From Leptospira johnsonii (GTDB taxonomy: Bacteria > Spirochaetota > Leptospiria > Leptospirales > Leptospiraceae), in assembly GCF_003112675.1 (NCBI RefSeq), contig NZ_BFAY01000011.1, positions 992,001 through 1,056,000 of the forward strand: DNA of 64,000 nt, written 5' to 3'. Below, piece after piece: positions 28,572 to 40,119 of the stretch; the stretch's first letter is position 1, and each line of letters starts with the position of its first letter. The notes beneath the pieces are model-generated. The model was not told the origin of the DNA. It was given only the letters and a program-made list of their open reading frames with translations, and made no database searches. Made by a program: the position numbers and the translations under genes.

Positions 28572-30023
28572 ATGGCCGGAAATCACGAAGTTCTCTCCCG
28601 CAAATATCGCCCTCAAAGATTCCAAGATGTAATTCATCAGAATCTTGCAATCGGCGCATTACAAAACGCGGTTAAATCCGGCAAGATAGGTCACGCATAT
28701 ATTTTTTTCGGCCCTCGAGGTGTAGGAAAAACTACAATCGCTAGGATTTTTGCAAAAAGGCTTAACTGTCAAAATCCAGTAGATAATGAACCATGTAATC
28801 AGTGTGATTCTTGCCAAGAGATCACTAAAGGGATTTCTGGAGATGTTCTAGAGATAGATGCCGCGAGTAACCGAGGTATCGAGAATATCAGAGAACTCAG
28901 AGATAACGTAAAGTTCACTCCGATGGGTGGTAAATACAAGGTGTACATCATAGATGAGGTGCACATGCTTACCGATCAATCCTTCAACGCACTTTTAAAA
29001 ACTTTGGAAGAGCCTCCAGCTCATGTGGTTTTCGTTCTGGCTACCACCGAGTATCATAAAATCCCGGAGACCATTCTATCCCGTTGCCAAGACTTCATCT
29101 TTAAAAAAGTCCCTTTATCTGTTCTCCAAGATTATGCGGAGAGTTTATGTAAGGAAGAAAAAACAAAATACGATTCGGAAGGATTGTTTTGGGTAGCAAA
29201 GAAGGGTGACGGTTCTGTTAGAGATATGCTTTCCTTTATGGAGCAGGCTCTTGTATTCACTGACAATCGACTCATAGGATTAGAGATCCGAAAAATGATC
29301 GGTTACCATGGGATCGATTTCTTAGCCGATTTTATCAAAAGTTTGGTCGATTCCGAAAATTCTTCCAAGTCATTACAGATCATAGAGAACTTATACCAAG
29401 AAGGTCAGGACATATTCAAATTCCTGTGGGATTCAATAGAGTTCACTCATACACTATGTTTATTAAAAGACTCCGCTGCGGATTCCGAATCAGTAAACTA
29501 TCCAAGAGAAGATCTGATCAAGATGAGAAAGGACTTCGAATCTGTAGATCCGATCGCATTGAATAAACTTTCTTTCCGACTTTTTGAGTTATTCGAAAAA
29601 GTTAAAACTCTTCGTTTGAGAAATTCTTTTGAGATCAAAATTTTCATAGAGATACAGATCAAAAAACTCGCAGAAGATCTTGCAAAACCGAGCCTTGCAG
29701 GACTCGTAGATCGGATCAATCATCTCATACTGATGATCCAAGACCAGGATTCCAATTCCCCGGCCTCTACATTCGAGCTTCCTAAAAAGCAAGCTCCGCC
29801 GCAGCAGGCAAAAGAAATACAAACTCCTGCCCCGACTCCGGCTCCTGTTGTGTCTAATGAGAAGAAAGAAATCCCTCAAGGACAAAAATCAAGTCCGCTT
29901 TCTTCCCTTGAAGATATGGCCAAAGATGTTTCTTCCGAAGATGCAGAATGGGAAAAATCTTTCAAAAACGAATTTTTAGGAACGGATGTAGATCCTTCCA
30001 AGGTGCCCAAGCTGGGACTCTAG
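28572..30023 (+). CDS. dnaX: DNA polymerase III subunit tau/gamma DnaX
   Basis: 483-residue clamp-loader ATPase. Walker [13 protein letters not shown], zinc cluster [18 protein letters not shown], Walker B IIDEVHML and sensor/SRC motif TILSRCQDF are all present. It ends with a short proline-rich linker (about 395-440) and a reduced C-terminus, so the tau-specific polymerase-binding part is small. I saw no clear frameshift heptamer for a separate gamma form. Followed after 10 bp by ebfC and then recR. Confidence 0.96.
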   Translation: MAGNHEVLSRKYRPQRFQDVIHQNLAIGALQNAVKSGKIGHAYIFFGPRGVGKTTIARIFAKRLNCQNPVDNEPCNQCDSCQEITKGISGDVLEIDAASNRGIENIRELRDNVKFTPMGGKYKVYIIDEVHMLTDQSFNALLKTLEEPPAHVVFVLATTEYHKIPETILSRCQDFIFKKVPLSVLQDYAESLCKEEKTKYDSEGLFWVAKKGDGSVRDMLSFMEQALVFTDNRLIGLEIRKMIGYHGIDFLADFIKSLVDSENSSKSLQIIENLYQEGQDIFKFLWDSIEFTHTLCLLKDSAADSESVNYPREDLIKMRKDFESVDPIALNKLSFRLFELFEKVKTLRLRNSFEIKIFIEIQIKKLAEDLAKPSLAGLVDRINHLILMIQDQDSNSPASTFELPKKQAPPQQAKEIQTPAPTPAPVVSNEKKEIPQGQKSSPLSSLEDMAKDVSSEDAEWEKSFKNEFLGTDVDPSKVPKLGL

Positions 30024-30033
30024 GGTAAAAGCC

Positions 30034-30381
30034 ATGTTTGAAAATCTAAAAAATGCATCCGAAATTTTTTCCAAGATGGGAGAAATGCGCGGCAAAATGG
30101 AAGAGATCAAAAAGAGGATCTCCAACCTAAGAGTCATGGGTGACGCGGGCGCCGGAATGGTCCAAGTAACTTCTACCGGTGATGGATTGATTGTGGATGT
30201 AAAGATCAATCGCGCATTATTCGATTCTGAAGATAACAAAATGTTAGAAGATCTGGTAATGGCAGCGACCAACGACGCCATCCAAAAAGCAAAACAAGCC
30301 GCAGAATACGAATTAAAATCGATCACAGGCGGCTTAGATCTTTCCGAAATTTCCAAATTATTCGGCGGTAACCTTGGCTGA
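30034..30381 (+). CDS. ebfC: YbaB/EbfC nucleoid-associated protein
   Basis: 115-residue dimeric DNA-binding protein of the YbaB/EbfC family (first studied in Borrelia). It has an N-terminal helix with [14 protein letters not shown] and the core [21 protein letters not shown]. It is located between dnaX and recR as in most bacteria. It overlaps the recR TTG start by 8 bp. Confidence 0.93.
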   Translation: MFENLKNASEIFSKMGEMRGKMEEIKKRISNLRVMGDAGAGMVQVTSTGDGLIVDVKINRALFDSEDNKMLEDLVMAATNDAIQKAKQAAEYELKSITGGLDLSEISKLFGGNLG

Positions 30382-30967
30382 GCATTTAATTGAAGGAATG
30401 GTAAATGCACTTTCTTCTCTTCCTGGTATAGGAAGAAAAAGTGCCTATCGTATCAGTTTTCATTTATTAAGACAGGACCCCGCGGTTTTTAACGGATTCA
30501 TCCAAAGTTTGTCAGAAGTAAAAGGTAGAATCCGTTTCTGTTCTCGTTGCGGTTCTTATTCTGAAGAGGAGATCTGCGATCTTTGTCTCTCCGAAAAAAG
30601 AGACGGTCATACCGTTTGCGTTGTAGAACAACCGGAAGATGTATTCTTTATAGAGAACACAGGTGAATTCAAAGGAAGATATCATGTCCTCAACGGTGTC
30701 ATTTCTCCCTTGGAAGGAGTTGGACCACAAGATCTACGCATCAGAGAACTTTTAAATAGAATAGAACCGGAAAACCTAAAAGAAGTTTTAGTTGCAACCA
30801 ACCCTACATTAGAAGGGGATGCGACAGCGGATTATTTAAATCATCAATTAAAGAATTTTAATATATCTGTTACTAGGATCGCTTATGGGATCACAGTGGG
30901 CGGTTCCATAGAACTTGCAGACCAATACACTTTAGGGAGAGCAATCCGCTCTCGACTCAAACTTTAG
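30374..30967 (+). CDS. recR: Recombination mediator RecR
   Basis: 197 residues. N-terminal helix-hairpin-helix [20 protein letters not shown], zinc finger [16 protein letters not shown] and Toprim domain ([24 protein letters not shown]) are seen. It works with RecF/RecO in gap repair; recF is about 21 kb downstream. The start is TTG at 30374, chosen because family members begin before the hairpin. ATG at 30398 would cut the first helix. Its stop overlaps the convergent porin-like gene by 4 bases. Confidence 0.95.
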   Translation: MAEHLIEGMVNALSSLPGIGRKSAYRISFHLLRQDPAVFNGFIQSLSEVKGRIRFCSRCGSYSEEEICDLCLSEKRDGHTVCVVEQPEDVFFIENTGEFKGRYHVLNGVISPLEGVGPQDLRIRELLNRIEPENLKEVLVATNPTLEGDATADYLNHQLKNFNISVTRIAYGITVGGSIELADQYTLGRAIRSRLKL

Positions 30968-32535
30968 AATCTGTGCTCTGCCGTTACGAACAATTCTCTC
31001 AAGATTGTTCCTTGGGTTGTATCCAAATACGCCTTTAATCCATTGCCCGCTATAAAATAGCCGGAACGTAAAAGTATCTGCATATCTCGAAATGCACTCC
31101 ATCTTAGGTTCAGGTTATATTCCTGGCCGAAGTATGATGAGGTATGATAGAAGTTTTCCTCATTGTAAAACCTATTATTATCTATAAGAGGAGACTTGGT
31201 CCCGTACAATCTGTAATAACCTAAAGTTAAAACCAAAGGACCAGATACGACTATATCGGTAAAAATTCCATACTCATACAAACCGCTCATGTCTCTACCG
31301 GAGAATAACGCATAACCTCCCGTGAAGTCGTTAGCAATGTTAGAAAGTGAATATCCTGGGAACAAAGTTCTATATCCATTCCCGTGTAAGTTGGATCTGG
31401 TCCCATCTTTCTCATAACCTGGCCGTCCTGTAGAACCAGAAATCATCGAGGTAATACTTACGGATTCATTATAGCGATAAGATAATTGCGTATCGAAGAA
31501 TCCACCTTTGATATTGTATCGATCGTACTTTTGTTGGATCTCATTACCATCGGCATCTCTATATGGATTCAAAGACTTTACGGTTCCATGATTGTAGATC
31601 CCATGGATAGTCCATGTAAAATCGGAAAAATTGAATTCGTTGAATAGACCATGCCAGAATAGTTGATTTGCATCACTGGTCCTGGAAACCAACCCATATA
31701 CACCGCTTACGTCTTGAACATCTCTTAGATTATCGTCCAAGTAAAAGCTGTACAATTCATGCTTAGCATTATTGAAGAAGCTAGTCTTGATCTTATAAAA
31801 ATAAACGTTGGAACCCTGATAATTTTTATCAGCGAACGTATTCTTATCTAAGTCGGTGAGATTGTTCTGTTTAGCTACGAACCAACCGCCCTCTATCGTA
31901 GTATTCCAATCCCTGATGTCCTTGGTTAAATTCACTCCAGTTCCCGGAACGAACACGACTCTACCTTGTGCGGACGTGAAAAGTTGAAGACCAACCCTTG
32001 CAGTAAAACTTTTCTCGGGTAACTTGAAGTTAAGATATAAAAAGTTAGTTTGCATGTTCACTGCAGAGCTGAAGGTAGCTTCTCCACCTTGTCCAGGCCC
32101 TATGCTAGAACTCTGATTAACTCCTCTTCCCCCGAAGATAATATCCCCTATCTGAACGCCCACTAATGCTTCGAAATATTTCGAAGTGGAGAAGTTCATA
32201 TTCAAAGTCATCCTAGTATCGTAATAAGTCGTGTCTTCCTTTTGCGGAGTGAGAGTACTTGGATTCCCTTTCTCCCTAGCGGCTAACTCATTTTGATATT
32301 TGGTGAGAGTGTCTTTATTGTATTGTTGTAAGAAATCAGAACGATTATAAGGAGTTACCGGAGTTTGTCTGGAAGTGTAAATATCTCTTCCCAAATTGAA
32401 ACCACGCACCCGATAGTTTCCTTGGAAATCTATTTTTGTTTTTTCCTCCACTTCCTGGGCAGAGATAGAAATGCCTGCAAGAACAAAGATAACGAGGGCA
32501 AGAATTCTGATCTTTTGAATCGGAGAGTCCAACAC
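30964..32535 (-). CDS. Putative outer-membrane beta-barrel (porin-like) protein
   Basis: 523 residues with a signal peptide (cleavage near SISAQE, about residue 26) and alternating aromatic beta strands throughout ([19 protein letters not shown] and similar). It ends in Phe (TAEHRF), as outer-membrane barrels do. The region after residue 35 resembles alginate-export-type porins. It starts 3 bp after the solute-binding-protein stop, so the two probably form an operon for uptake or sensing of a small solute. Confidence 0.7.
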   Translation of the reverse strand: MLDSPIQKIRILALVIFVLAGISISAQEVEEKTKIDFQGNYRVRGFNLGRDIYTSRQTPVTPYNRSDFLQQYNKDTLTKYQNELAAREKGNPSTLTPQKEDTTYYDTRMTLNMNFSTSKYFEALVGVQIGDIIFGGRGVNQSSSIGPGQGGEATFSSAVNMQTNFLYLNFKLPEKSFTARVGLQLFTSAQGRVVFVPGTGVNLTKDIRDWNTTIEGGWFVAKQNNLTDLDKNTFADKNYQGSNVYFYKIKTSFFNNAKHELYSFYLDDNLRDVQDVSGVYGLVSRTSDANQLFWHGLFNEFNFSDFTWTIHGIYNHGTVKSLNPYRDADGNEIQQKYDRYNIKGGFFDTQLSYRYNESVSITSMISGSTGRPGYEKDGTRSNLHGNGYRTLFPGYSLSNIANDFTGGYALFSGRDMSGLYEYGIFTDIVVSGPLVLTLGYYRLYGTKSPLIDNNRFYNEENFYHTSSYFGQEYNLNLRWSAFRDMQILLRSGYFIAGNGLKAYLDTTQGTILRELFVTAEHRF

Positions 32536-32538
32536 GAA

Positions 32539-33396
32539 TTATTTTACCCAACCGTTTCCTAGAAAATATTTGGCACGTAGACTTTCTATCACTCCTGTTC
32601 TTTTTAACTCTTTCACAAAGAAGTTAAAATTATCCGCAAGTACTAGATCGTTCAAAGGTAATGCAGCACTAATATACTCATCCATGACAGGATTTACAAG
32701 AGCCACATAGTTCGCTTTTAGACTCGGTTGTTTTTGCAACAAGGATAGAATGTACAAACTATCTGCAACGTAACAAATCACATTCCCTTTCGTTAATGCA
32801 TCAATGGCGATAGAATCGGAAAGATAACTGTAAATTTGGTTTTTACCAAACCTTCTCAAAAGATAATTATGATTAGTGGTATTGGATCTAACGGAAAATG
32901 AAAGAGCGTTTAGAACCGCCAAGTCCTCCAAAGATTTGAAATTCCTAGTTGTTACTATACTACCTTCCGGTTCGGGAGGGAGAGAACGTTTATGAATAAG
33001 GCCTGCAGGAGTTGTAAGAAGATACGGATCGGAAAAGGTAACTGTTTTTCCACGACTAAGATCTGTGGACATTCCCGCCATTGCCATGTCGATCGTGCCA
33101 GCAGAGATCTCATCCGAAAATTGACGAAAAGTTTTGAGAGGTTTTACTTTGAGAGCAACTCCCAAATAATCCGCATACAGTTTAGCAAGTTCCATATCGA
33201 AACCTGGAAAGCCTTCTTTCGGATCTTGGATATAAAAAGGTTCGTAAACACGATTGACCCCGACCACCAATTCCTTCTTAGAAAGGACAGAGTCCAATCT
33301 GGAAGACATAGATTTGGTTTGGGAATATAAGTCTAGAGAGATAAAAAGTACAAGGGCCGAAAGAATTGCCGACTGAAACTGCTTCCGCATTTTCAT
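32539..33396 (-). CDS. Periplasmic amino-acid-type solute-binding protein
   Basis: 285 residues with signal peptide and the SBP family 3 fold: [53 protein letters not shown]. The family binds amino acids or related small molecules. No ABC permease or ATPase gene is nearby; instead a porin-like gene follows. It may therefore serve a distant transporter or act as a sensor. Lacks a lipobox. Confidence 0.82.
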   Translation of the reverse strand: MKMRKQFQSAILSALVLFISLDLYSQTKSMSSRLDSVLSKKELVVGVNRVYEPFYIQDPKEGFPGFDMELAKLYADYLGVALKVKPLKTFRQFSDEISAGTIDMAMAGMSTDLSRGKTVTFSDPYLLTTPAGLIHKRSLPPEPEGSIVTTRNFKSLEDLAVLNALSFSVRSNTTNHNYLLRRFGKNQIYSYLSDSIAIDALTKGNVICYVADSLYILSLLQKQPSLKANYVALVNPVMDEYISAALPLNDLVLADNFNFFVKELKRTGVIESLRAKYFLGNGWVK

Positions 33397-33443
33397 GATA
33401 CCTAGGTTATCGGCATCTTCCGGTTGTTAAAGGAGTTTTTAGT

Positions 33444-34724
33444 CTATTCTAAAATTTGAAATTCGGTCCTTCGATTTTTGCGGTCCGTTTCCGGGTTTTT
33501 TTCCGGATAAATCGGCTCTTTACTTCCCTTTCCATCGGTAGTAAATCTACCGACAGAAATTCCTTTTTTGACCAGGTAATCCTTCACAGCAGCGGCCCGA
33601 TTACGACTTAATTCCAAATTGTCGCTCAGATCCCCATGTAAATCTGTATGTCCTGTGATTTTCAATTTTATGGAAGGATTTTCATTTAAGAAAGAGACCA
33701 GTCGATCCAAAATTTCAAAGGATTCTTCTTCGATCTCAAAAGACCCGGTCCGGAAGTGAATGGATTCCAAGGAGATCTTTTTATTTTTCTTCAATTCTTC
33801 CCATTCATTTAAAGAAAATTCGAAGATATCGTAATTTCCCCCTTCTTTCACAAGCCTACAAAAGTAGGCATTCTTTCCATCAGGAGTTTCTGTATAGAAT
33901 GCTTCGTCCCCGGGAGAATTAATGACCGGTCCAAGATTTACTGCAGGGGAGAAGGTTCCGTCTTCCTTGATCTCTACTTTATAAATATCTAATCCACCAT
34001 AGCCGCCAGGACGATTGGAAGAAAAATACAAATACTTGCTATCTCTACTCAAAGTAGCAGCGATCTCCGCATGTTCCGTATTGACCGGGCTTTCCATTCG
34101 GATCGCCTTTCTCCAAGAACCATCCTTATATTCTGAAATATAAATATCCGACTCTGCCACTTTTCCAAAAGGATAACGGGTGAAGAATAGATAGCTTCCA
34201 GCTAAAAAAGGATTCTCTTCAATTGCAGGAGTATTCACCTCTTGAGGGAGTCTTGTCGCTTTGTCCCAAGATCCGTCTTTCATTGTGGCAAAGTAAAGAT
34301 CCCTAGAAACTCCGATCTTACCATTGCCTAATTTAAATTCAATACTACCGTCTCGATTAGAGGAGAAGATGACCGCCTTTTCATTTTCTATAATGAAAGG
34401 ACTTTGATCGTCATACTGAGAATTCAATTCTGAAATTTCTACACCTGAGCTCCAACCGTCTTTGGTTTTTACTGATTTTAAAAGATCTGAATAGTTGGAA
34501 TTCTTACGTTTGGAATAATAATATAATGTATTTCCGTCTTCTGAAAGACTGATCCCGAATTCATTTAAAGAAGTGTTAATCTCTCCTTTTATAGGGGCAA
34601 CCTTACCTTTTAAAGAGGAATCTTCTGCACCGGATACTGAAAATCCTGCGAACACAAAATAACAAAGTAAGACATAAATGCTTTTGAAAGAAGTAGAAGA
34701 CTGAGTATGGATTTCGGAAGCCAT
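33444..34724 (-). CDS. PD40 repeat - OmpA-family protein
   Basis: 426 residues. Signal peptide (about 33), then several PD40/WD40-like repeats of TolB type (SEDGNTLYYYSKR, AVIFSSNRDGS, YLYFSSNRPGGYGGLDIY), and a C-terminal OmpA peptidoglycan-binding domain. The latter has KLKITGHTDLHGDLSDNLEL, then SRNRAAAVKDYL. Such proteins anchor the outer membrane to murein from the periplasm. Monocistronic. Confidence 0.88.
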   Translation of the reverse strand: MASEIHTQSSTSFKSIYVLLCYFVFAGFSVSGAEDSSLKGKVAPIKGEINTSLNEFGISLSEDGNTLYYYSKRKNSNYSDLLKSVKTKDGWSSGVEISELNSQYDDQSPFIIENEKAVIFSSNRDGSIEFKLGNGKIGVSRDLYFATMKDGSWDKATRLPQEVNTPAIEENPFLAGSYLFFTRYPFGKVAESDIYISEYKDGSWRKAIRMESPVNTEHAEIAATLSRDSKYLYFSSNRPGGYGGLDIYKVEIKEDGTFSPAVNLGPVINSPGDEAFYTETPDGKNAYFCRLVKEGGNYDIFEFSLNEWEELKKNKKISLESIHFRTGSFEIEEESFEILDRLVSFLNENPSIKLKITGHTDLHGDLSDNLELSRNRAAAVKDYLVKKGISVGRFTTDGKGSKEPIYPEKNPETDRKNRRTEFQILE

Positions 34725-34777
34725 ACTCTAACTATCTGTCTTTTAGAGAAAAACCTGATACTTTTTCGAAGAAAAAA

Positions 34778-36031
34778 TCAGAGATATTTTTTCAAAACTT
34801 CTGGGAACTCGATTGTTCCATCTTCTTTTTGATAAGTTTCAATGACAGCTGCTAAGGTCCTTCCAATCGCTAAACCGGAACCATTTAAAGTATGAACCAA
34901 TTGGTTTTTGCCTTCTTTGGATTTGTAGCGGATCTTACCACGTCTTGCCTGAAAATCTTTAAAGTTAGAAACGGAGGAAATTTCCATCCAACGATTCAAA
35001 CCAGGCATCCAAACTTCCAGATCATACGTTTTGGAAGAAGCAGCAGAAATATCCCCGCTGCATAATAACATCACTCTGTATCTGATCCCCAATTTTTTCA
35101 GGATATTCTCCGCATGAGAGAGCATCTTTTTATGTTCTTCCTCGGAATCTTCGGGACGAGCAAACTTTACAAGTTCTACTTTTTGGAATTGGTGAACTCG
35201 AACTAGACCTCTAGTATCTTTTCCATAAGAACCAGCTTCTCTTCTGAAACAAGAAGTATGAGCAGTGATAGAGATAGGTAGAGAATTTTCCGGAATGATC
35301 TCGTCTCTGTACAAATTGGTTAAAGGAACTTCTGCAGTAGGGATCAGATTGAGTTCATCTCTTTCTAATCTATAATATTCATCCTTAAACTTTGGGTACT
35401 GTCCTGTAGTGGTCATACATTCGTCGTTTACCATAACCGGTACCCAAACTTCTGTATAACCGTGCTCAGTAGTATGAGTCTCTAACATGAAGTTGGCCAG
35501 TGCTCTTTCTAATTTAGCACCCAGACCAAAATAAGTATAAGCTCTGGCACCTGCGAGTTTTGTTCCCTTCTCAAAATTGAACCAGCCTAATGCTTCTCCC
35601 AATTCGAAATGAGGTTTAGGAGTAAATTTGAAATCCCTGACTTCTCCTATTTCGTACAAAACTTTATTATCGTGCTCGTTCTTACCTACAGGAACGTCTT
35701 TATCTAGAATATTAGGAAGACCTAAATTGATATCTAACAGCTTGGATTCCAGAGATTCAAGATCGTCTTCTATCTTTTTGATCTTGTCTCCAATCTCTTT
35801 CACGGCAGCAGAAGCAGCAGCAATATCCCCGCCTGCTTGTTTTACTTTTCCGATCTCTTTACTTGCTTTATTCCTTTCTTCACGGAGTACATCCGCCTCT
35901 TTTTGCTGGACTTTTCTCTTTTGGATGATGTCGGCAAGTTGGTCCAAAACTGCTAGGTCTTTAAACCCTCTCAATTCTAGATTTGATTTCAGTTCTTCAG
36001 TGTTATCGGTAATGTATTTCAGATCAATCAT
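34778..36031 (-). CDS. serS: Seryl-tRNA synthetase
   Basis: 417-residue class II synthetase. The N-terminal tRNA-binding coiled coil (about 30-105) is followed by the catalytic core: motif 2 ([17 protein letters not shown]) and motif 3 ([16 protein letters not shown]). Charges tRNA-Ser. It overlaps the upstream tatD stop by 8 bp and is probably cotranscribed with it. Confidence 0.97.
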   Translation of the reverse strand: MIDLKYITDNTEELKSNLELRGFKDLAVLDQLADIIQKRKVQQKEADVLREERNKASKEIGKVKQAGGDIAAASAAVKEIGDKIKKIEDDLESLESKLLDINLGLPNILDKDVPVGKNEHDNKVLYEIGEVRDFKFTPKPHFELGEALGWFNFEKGTKLAGARAYTYFGLGAKLERALANFMLETHTTEHGYTEVWVPVMVNDECMTTTGQYPKFKDEYYRLERDELNLIPTAEVPLTNLYRDEIIPENSLPISITAHTSCFRREAGSYGKDTRGLVRVHQFQKVELVKFARPEDSEEEHKKMLSHAENILKKLGIRYRVMLLCSGDISAASSKTYDLEVWMPGLNRWMEISSVSNFKDFQARRGKIRYKSKEGKNQLVHTLNGSGLAIGRTLAAVIETYQKEDGTIEFPEVLKKYL

Positions 36032-36830
36032 GATGGTACGCCTTCCTTTGCGTGAATTTTAAGGAATTATTATACAAAGTCTTTTCTACCTGGGCATTGG
36101 GTTCTTTTCTAAGAGAGAACATCTTCTCTAAAACAAATTTAGTATAAGAAGGTTCATTTCTTTTTCCTCTAAACGGAGGTGGTGCCAGAAATGGTGCATC
36201 CGTTTCGATGAGCATACTTTCCAAAGGAAGTTTTTCCGCAGCTTCTTGGATATCTCTTGCGTTCTTAAAAGCAAGTATTCCCGAAAAAGAAATATAATAT
36301 CCTAGATCCACTAATTTCTTCGCTGTCGGATAATCGTAAGTAAAACAATGGATTACTCCGAATGCCTTGTCTCTATGTTCTTTTAAAATAGAAACTGTAT
36401 CTTCTGCTGCATCTCTGGAATGAATAACTACAGGAAGAGAATATTCGGAAGAAGCTTCTAAGAAAGAATGCAACACATCCGCCTGATAAGTCTTAGTCGA
36501 TGCATCGTGATAATAATCTAATCCGATCTCTCCAATCGCGGATAACTTTTGGTCCGTCACATTTTCTTTGACTAGTGTCAAAATTTCCTCTTTTTTAGGA
36601 AATTCATGAGTCTCTGTTGGATGGCAACCGATCGAATAAAATATTTCTATCTCTTCATCTGAAAATTTTTCAGATAAACCTTTCGCTCTAATTGAACTCT
36701 CAAGGTCGATCCCTATCTGAACGATCTTTTTTATACCAGATTCTTTTGCTTTTTTTAGTGATTCTGCAATATCCTGCCCTTGCTCTTGTATTATATCTAA
36801 GTGGCAGTGAGTGTCGATGATGGAGTACAT
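36024..36830 (-). CDS. tatD: TatD-family DNase
   Basis: 268-residue metal-dependent hydrolase (TIM barrel). [12 protein letters not shown] provides the HxH metal motif; [25 protein letters not shown] and [20 protein letters not shown] follow. I chose the ATG at 36830, which begins at the conserved barrel strand. Longer in-frame extension to 36974 runs into the divergent M23 gene and has no family match. Overlaps serS. Confidence 0.92.
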   Translation of the reverse strand: MYSIIDTHCHLDIIQEQGQDIAESLKKAKESGIKKIVQIGIDLESSIRAKGLSEKFSDEEIEIFYSIGCHPTETHEFPKKEEILTLVKENVTDQKLSAIGEIGLDYYHDASTKTYQADVLHSFLEASSEYSLPVVIHSRDAAEDTVSILKEHRDKAFGVIHCFTYDYPTAKKLVDLGYYISFSGILAFKNARDIQEAAEKLPLESMLIETDAPFLAPPPFRGKRNEPSYTKFVLEKMFSLRKEPNAQVEKTLYNNSLKFTQRKAYHHD

Positions 36831-36934
36831 TTGAAAACGGCTTTTAAAAGGCAGTTTTCGCGATTTGTATTGACTGAAAAGAGAATTTTTTAGAATCCTT
36901 ACTGCATAACGACGGAACGGGAAAACTCGTTGGT

Positions 36935-37933
36935 TTGGGACATAATAGCTTGAATCTAAAATCCTATCTTGCACTACTTTATTATAGGCTCAGATACAAA
37001 TACCAAGATCTGAAGCTTAAGCTAGATATCAAAATAGCGAATTGGAATAAGAAGGGTAAAGAACGTCTCACCGTCATGGTGATCCCTCACTCCGAACAAA
37101 AGACGATCAACTTTCATATTTCTTACAGAGCGATCACCATCTTTATCGGGACTATTTTGGTCCTTCTTCTTATCAGCTCTATTAACGTTCTCAGTCACTC
37201 AGGATCTATTCATCAGCTTACAGAGTTAAATTTATCCAACCAAGACTTCATTCGTCAGTCGGCAAAAATGAAGGAGGAGATCAACAGCCTTCATGAACAC
37301 GTTGAATACTATCATAATCATGTAGGCTCCCTTTACGGAAGATTAACCGGAGACAATTCCAAAGTTGCAAAAGGGATCGGTGGAGCGGAAAAACTCTCTA
37401 TTGGTTCCGATAAAAACTTAGCACCGGGTGCCGAAGTATTCCGACTGAAGGAAGATGTTCACAATCTTAAAGTAGCGAACGAACTTACTCAAGAAATCAT
37501 AAGTATATTAAAAAAACGTAAAAATCTAATCCGTCAAACCCCGTCGATTTGGCCGGTAAAAGGATATGTTCTTTATCCTTACGGAGAATATCTGAATCCG
37601 ATTACCGCTCGCAGGGACTTCAATAACGGATTAGACATCGGAGCTTTCCCTGGATCCGAAGTGGTGGCAACCGCACCGGGTACTGTTTACGAGATAGGAT
37701 ACACTCGTAACACAGGATATTTTGTGAAAGTGGCGCACAAGTTCGGCTGGAAAACGATTTACTCAAATTTAGATCGTGTAAAAGTGAAAGCGAACCAGCA
37801 AATTTCCAAAAACGAAGTATTAGGTTTCGTTGGAAAATCGGAAAATAGTCCTCAGTACAGTCTTCATTATGAAATTCATGTGGGTACCAGAGCGATCGAT
37901 CCTTTTGCATTCTTGAACCAGATCCAAGACTGA
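36935..37933 (+). CDS. M23/LytM-domain membrane protein, probably inactive
   Basis: 332 residues from TTG. A basic cytoplasmic head (about 1-60), one transmembrane helix (about 65-84), a coiled coil (95-130) and a C-terminal M23 domain (about 220-325) are seen. The LytM zinc site is degraded. The first ligand His is Asn230 (NNGLD, Asp234 kept), the HxH motif is SLH (Ser309, His311), and YxHL is YSNL. EnvC- and NlpD-type LytM proteins with such losses activate amidases instead of cutting murein. It overlaps the bactofilin start by 1 base, so the two are coupled. Confidence 0.85.
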   Translation: MGHNSLNLKSYLALLYYRLRYKYQDLKLKLDIKIANWNKKGKERLTVMVIPHSEQKTINFHISYRAITIFIGTILVLLLISSINVLSHSGSIHQLTELNLSNQDFIRQSAKMKEEINSLHEHVEYYHNHVGSLYGRLTGDNSKVAKGIGGAEKLSIGSDKNLAPGAEVFRLKEDVHNLKVANELTQEIISILKKRKNLIRQTPSIWPVKGYVLYPYGEYLNPITARRDFNNGLDIGAFPGSEVVATAPGTVYEIGYTRNTGYFVKVAHKFGWKTIYSNLDRVKVKANQQISKNEVLGFVGKSENSPQYSLHYEIHVGTRAIDPFAFLNQIQD

Positions 37934-38280
37934 TGGCCCATACAGAAGAGCAATTAGCAGTAAATAGCATCATCGGCGAAGGCGCCGAATTCAGCGGAGA
38001 CTTCAAACTTTCCGGACTTCTACGTATTGACGGTATTTTTAGAGGAACTATAAAAACCGACGGAAAAGTCCTAATCGGAAAGACCGGAATCGTCGATACG
38101 GATATTAAAGCTCGTATTGTCGTTGCCGGCGGTGAAATTAATGGGAATATATTCGCGTCGGAACGAGTGACTCTACTCGCTAGCTGCCGTATGAAAGGAG
38201 ATATCATCACTCCTAAGGTAGTTATGGAAGAGGGAGTACAATTCGAGGGAAATTGCAAGATTAACCCGACCACTCATTGA
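37933..38280 (+). CDS. Bactofilin
   Basis: 115 residues with the polymerising right-handed beta-helix: LLRIDGIFRGTIKTDGKVLIGKTG, IVVAGGEINGNI, CRMKGDI. Bactofilins form nucleotide-free filaments that position murein enzymes, often beside an M23 gene as here; a Leptospira bactofilin has been linked to helical cell shape. Start codon overlaps the M23 stop (TGATG) and its stop overlaps the next TTG start. Confidence 0.93.
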   Translation: MAHTEEQLAVNSIIGEGAEFSGDFKLSGLLRIDGIFRGTIKTDGKVLIGKTGIVDTDIKARIVVAGGEINGNIFASERVTLLASCRMKGDIITPKVVMEEGVQFEGNCKINPTTH

Positions 38281-38780
38281 AGATCCAATCCCAAAAAGAC
38301 CCTCGCACAGAATCACGTAGAAAAAGAGACTTCGGACTCTCTCTTCAGTCTTCCTTATACCAACCTGTACCAAGTTCCGTATCCGATTCCCAGATCCCTG
38401 ATTCTAAAAGTGAATTTTTCGACTTAGTGGAACATCTTCTTCCTTATAATCAGGAAAGGACAAGAGATCTAAATTCTTTACTCAGAGATCTTCCGGACGC
38501 AGAAAGAAATTTTTTAAAATCCCCAACTTATGCAAATCTAGAAGTTTATAAAAGGATTGTTCAAGGCATCTTGAAAGAAGTTCTAGATAGAAATACAAGT
38601 TTAGAAACTTTACGCACCAGAGCAAGAGGTGGTTCTGAAAAAGTTTACCAAGTGGTCCAGATCGTAGATGATAAGATCCAAACTCTCGCGGACTTTATAG
38701 TTCATCCTGAAAATTCTACTTTTGATCTGATGAAAAGAATGGAAGATATTCGCGGTCTATTAGTAGACCTTATGAATTAA
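38277..38780 (+). CDS. YaaR-like protein (DUF327)
   Basis: 167 residues. A disordered, basic N-terminus (about 1-45) is followed by the helical DUF327 domain: NLEVYKRIVQGILKEVLDRN, YQVVQIVDDKIQTLADFI and MEDIRGLLVDLMN. YaaR is widespread but without settled function. TTG start overlapping the bactofilin stop (TTGA). Its place as third gene after M23 and bactofilin suggests a part in the same envelope/cytoskeleton unit. Confidence 0.8.
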   Translation: MKIQSQKDPRTESRRKRDFGLSLQSSLYQPVPSSVSDSQIPDSKSEFFDLVEHLLPYNQERTRDLNSLLRDLPDAERNFLKSPTYANLEVYKRIVQGILKEVLDRNTSLETLRTRARGGSEKVYQVVQIVDDKIQTLADFIVHPENSTFDLMKRMEDIRGLLVDLMN

Positions 38781-38782
38781 GA

Positions 38783-39202
38783 TCAGCTTTTAGAGCCTAA
38801 GTTCTTAAACACTTCCGGAAGTTTTGCAGGTTTTCTGGATTCCAATAATAAAAACGCCCAGGTCAATTCTCCGTTACAAACCAAACTATCGTCTGATACT
38901 TTTCGGACCTGTATATTCCATTGGATACTTGCCGGTTTGATCTCCCCGGCTTTTACATAAATTTTTAGTTCTTCGTCGAATCTTGCAGGCGATTTGTATT
39001 CGATCAATGAGCGGGTAACTACAAAATCCAGGCCATTTTTCTCTAATTCGCCCTTATAGTCGTACTTCAGAAATCTCATGTACTCGTTCAGAGCAGTATC
39101 AAAGTACGTAAGATAATGTGCATTGAATACTACTGCTTGCGCATCGATTTCGGAATAACGTACTCTTAGAATGTAATAGAATTCTGAATCGTTTGAGCTC
39201 AT
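38783..39202 (-). CDS. YbgC/FadM-type acyl-CoA thioesterase
   Basis: 139-residue hot-dog-fold protein of the 4HBT family. The signature VRYSEIDAQAVVFNAHYLTYFD carries the catalytic Asp. It would hydrolyse acyl- or hydroxybenzoyl-CoA; substrate unknown. ATG at 39202 chosen over GTG at 39208. Convergent with the YaaR-like gene, 2 bp apart, and downstream of parB. Confidence 0.85.
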   Translation of the reverse strand: MSSNDSEFYYILRVRYSEIDAQAVVFNAHYLTYFDTALNEYMRFLKYDYKGELEKNGLDFVVTRSLIEYKSPARFDEELKIYVKAGEIKPASIQWNIQVRKVSDDSLVCNGELTWAFLLLESRKPAKLPEVFKNLGSKS

Positions 39203-39237
39203 CGGCACTTTTTGATAACCAAAATTCTTAAACGAAC

Positions 39238-40119
39238 TTATAAGCCTAAGGCGTCTAAAACCTTTTGTAAAGCATCCAAACTTGGATATGCAATGCTGAG
39301 TTTTCCCTTTCCGGAAGAAGAATTATGAGTGATATCTACTTTCATAGAATACTTTTTACGGAACTTATTCTCTAATTCTACAATATCCACTTCTTTACGT
39401 TTGGATTTTTTCTTCTCTCGGACCGGAGCTTCTTCCGTTAGATTCGCGACAATGTCCTCCACTTGGCGGACCGTCAGACCTTTCTCTGCGATTTGGTAAG
39501 CGAGCTGTTCTGATTTTTTGCGATCTGCGATGGAAAGAAGAGGTCTCGCATGACCTTCGGATATTCTTCCGTTCTTTACCAGATCCATTACAGAATCAGG
39601 CAATTGTAAAAGACGAATTAAGTTGGAAACGGTGGCTCTGTTTTTACCAACTCTAGATGCGATATCGGTAATCTTTAATCCGGATTTTTCAGAAAGAGTC
39701 TTATATGCTAAAGCCTCTTCGATCGGGTTTAAATTTTCTCTCTGGATATTTTCGATAAGAGCCATTTCCAAAGTCTGTTGGACATTGGCTTTTTTAACTA
39801 CGACCGGAATTTTAATGAAACCTGCAATTTTACATGCACGGTATCTTCTTTCTCCTGAGATGATCTCATATCCTGAACCGGTATCTTTTACTACGATCGG
39901 CTGGATGACCCCATGAGCCTTGATAGTCTCTGCAAGTTCACGCAAAGATTCTTCGTTAAAAGTTCTTCTTGGTTGATCGGGATTTGGACGGATCTCGGAA
40001 AGTTTTACTTCTTTGAGTGAACCTTCTCCACCTGCTTCTTTGAAAGATCTTTCCTCCGAAACAGGAATTAAATTCCCGAGTCCCCTTCCTAATGCTTTCG
40101 GTTTTGCGCTAGCACTCAT
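39238..40119 (-). CDS. parB: Chromosome-partitioning protein ParB
   Basis: 293 residues. N-terminal CTPase/ParB core ([28 protein letters not shown]), helix-turn-helix ([25 protein letters not shown]) and a C-terminal dimerisation domain are present. It loads at parS; two matching sites lie at 44169 and 44521. It follows parA with a one-base overlap. Confidence 0.96.
   Translation of the reverse strand: MSASAKPKALGRGLGNLIPVSEERSFKEAGGEGSLKEVKLSEIRPNPDQPRRTFNEESLRELAETIKAHGVIQPIVVKDTGSGYEIISGERRYRACKIAGFIKIPVVVKKANVQQTLEMALIENIQRENLNPIEEALAYKTLSEKSGLKITDIASRVGKNRATVSNLIRLLQLPDSVMDLVKNGRISEGHARPLLSIADRKKSEQLAYQIAEKGLTVRQVEDIVANLTEEAPVREKKKSKRKEVDIVELENKFRKKYSMKVDITHNSSSGKGKLSIAYPSLDALQKVLDALGL

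Noticed and set aside
28572..30023. Programmed frameshift in dnaX for a gamma form
   Set aside because: No clear slippery A-run with a following hairpin was found; the short C-terminus explains the length.
37620..38273. 217-residue minus-strand ORF across M23 and bactofilin
   Set aside because: Antisense to two well supported genes, no recognisable domain, no start context.
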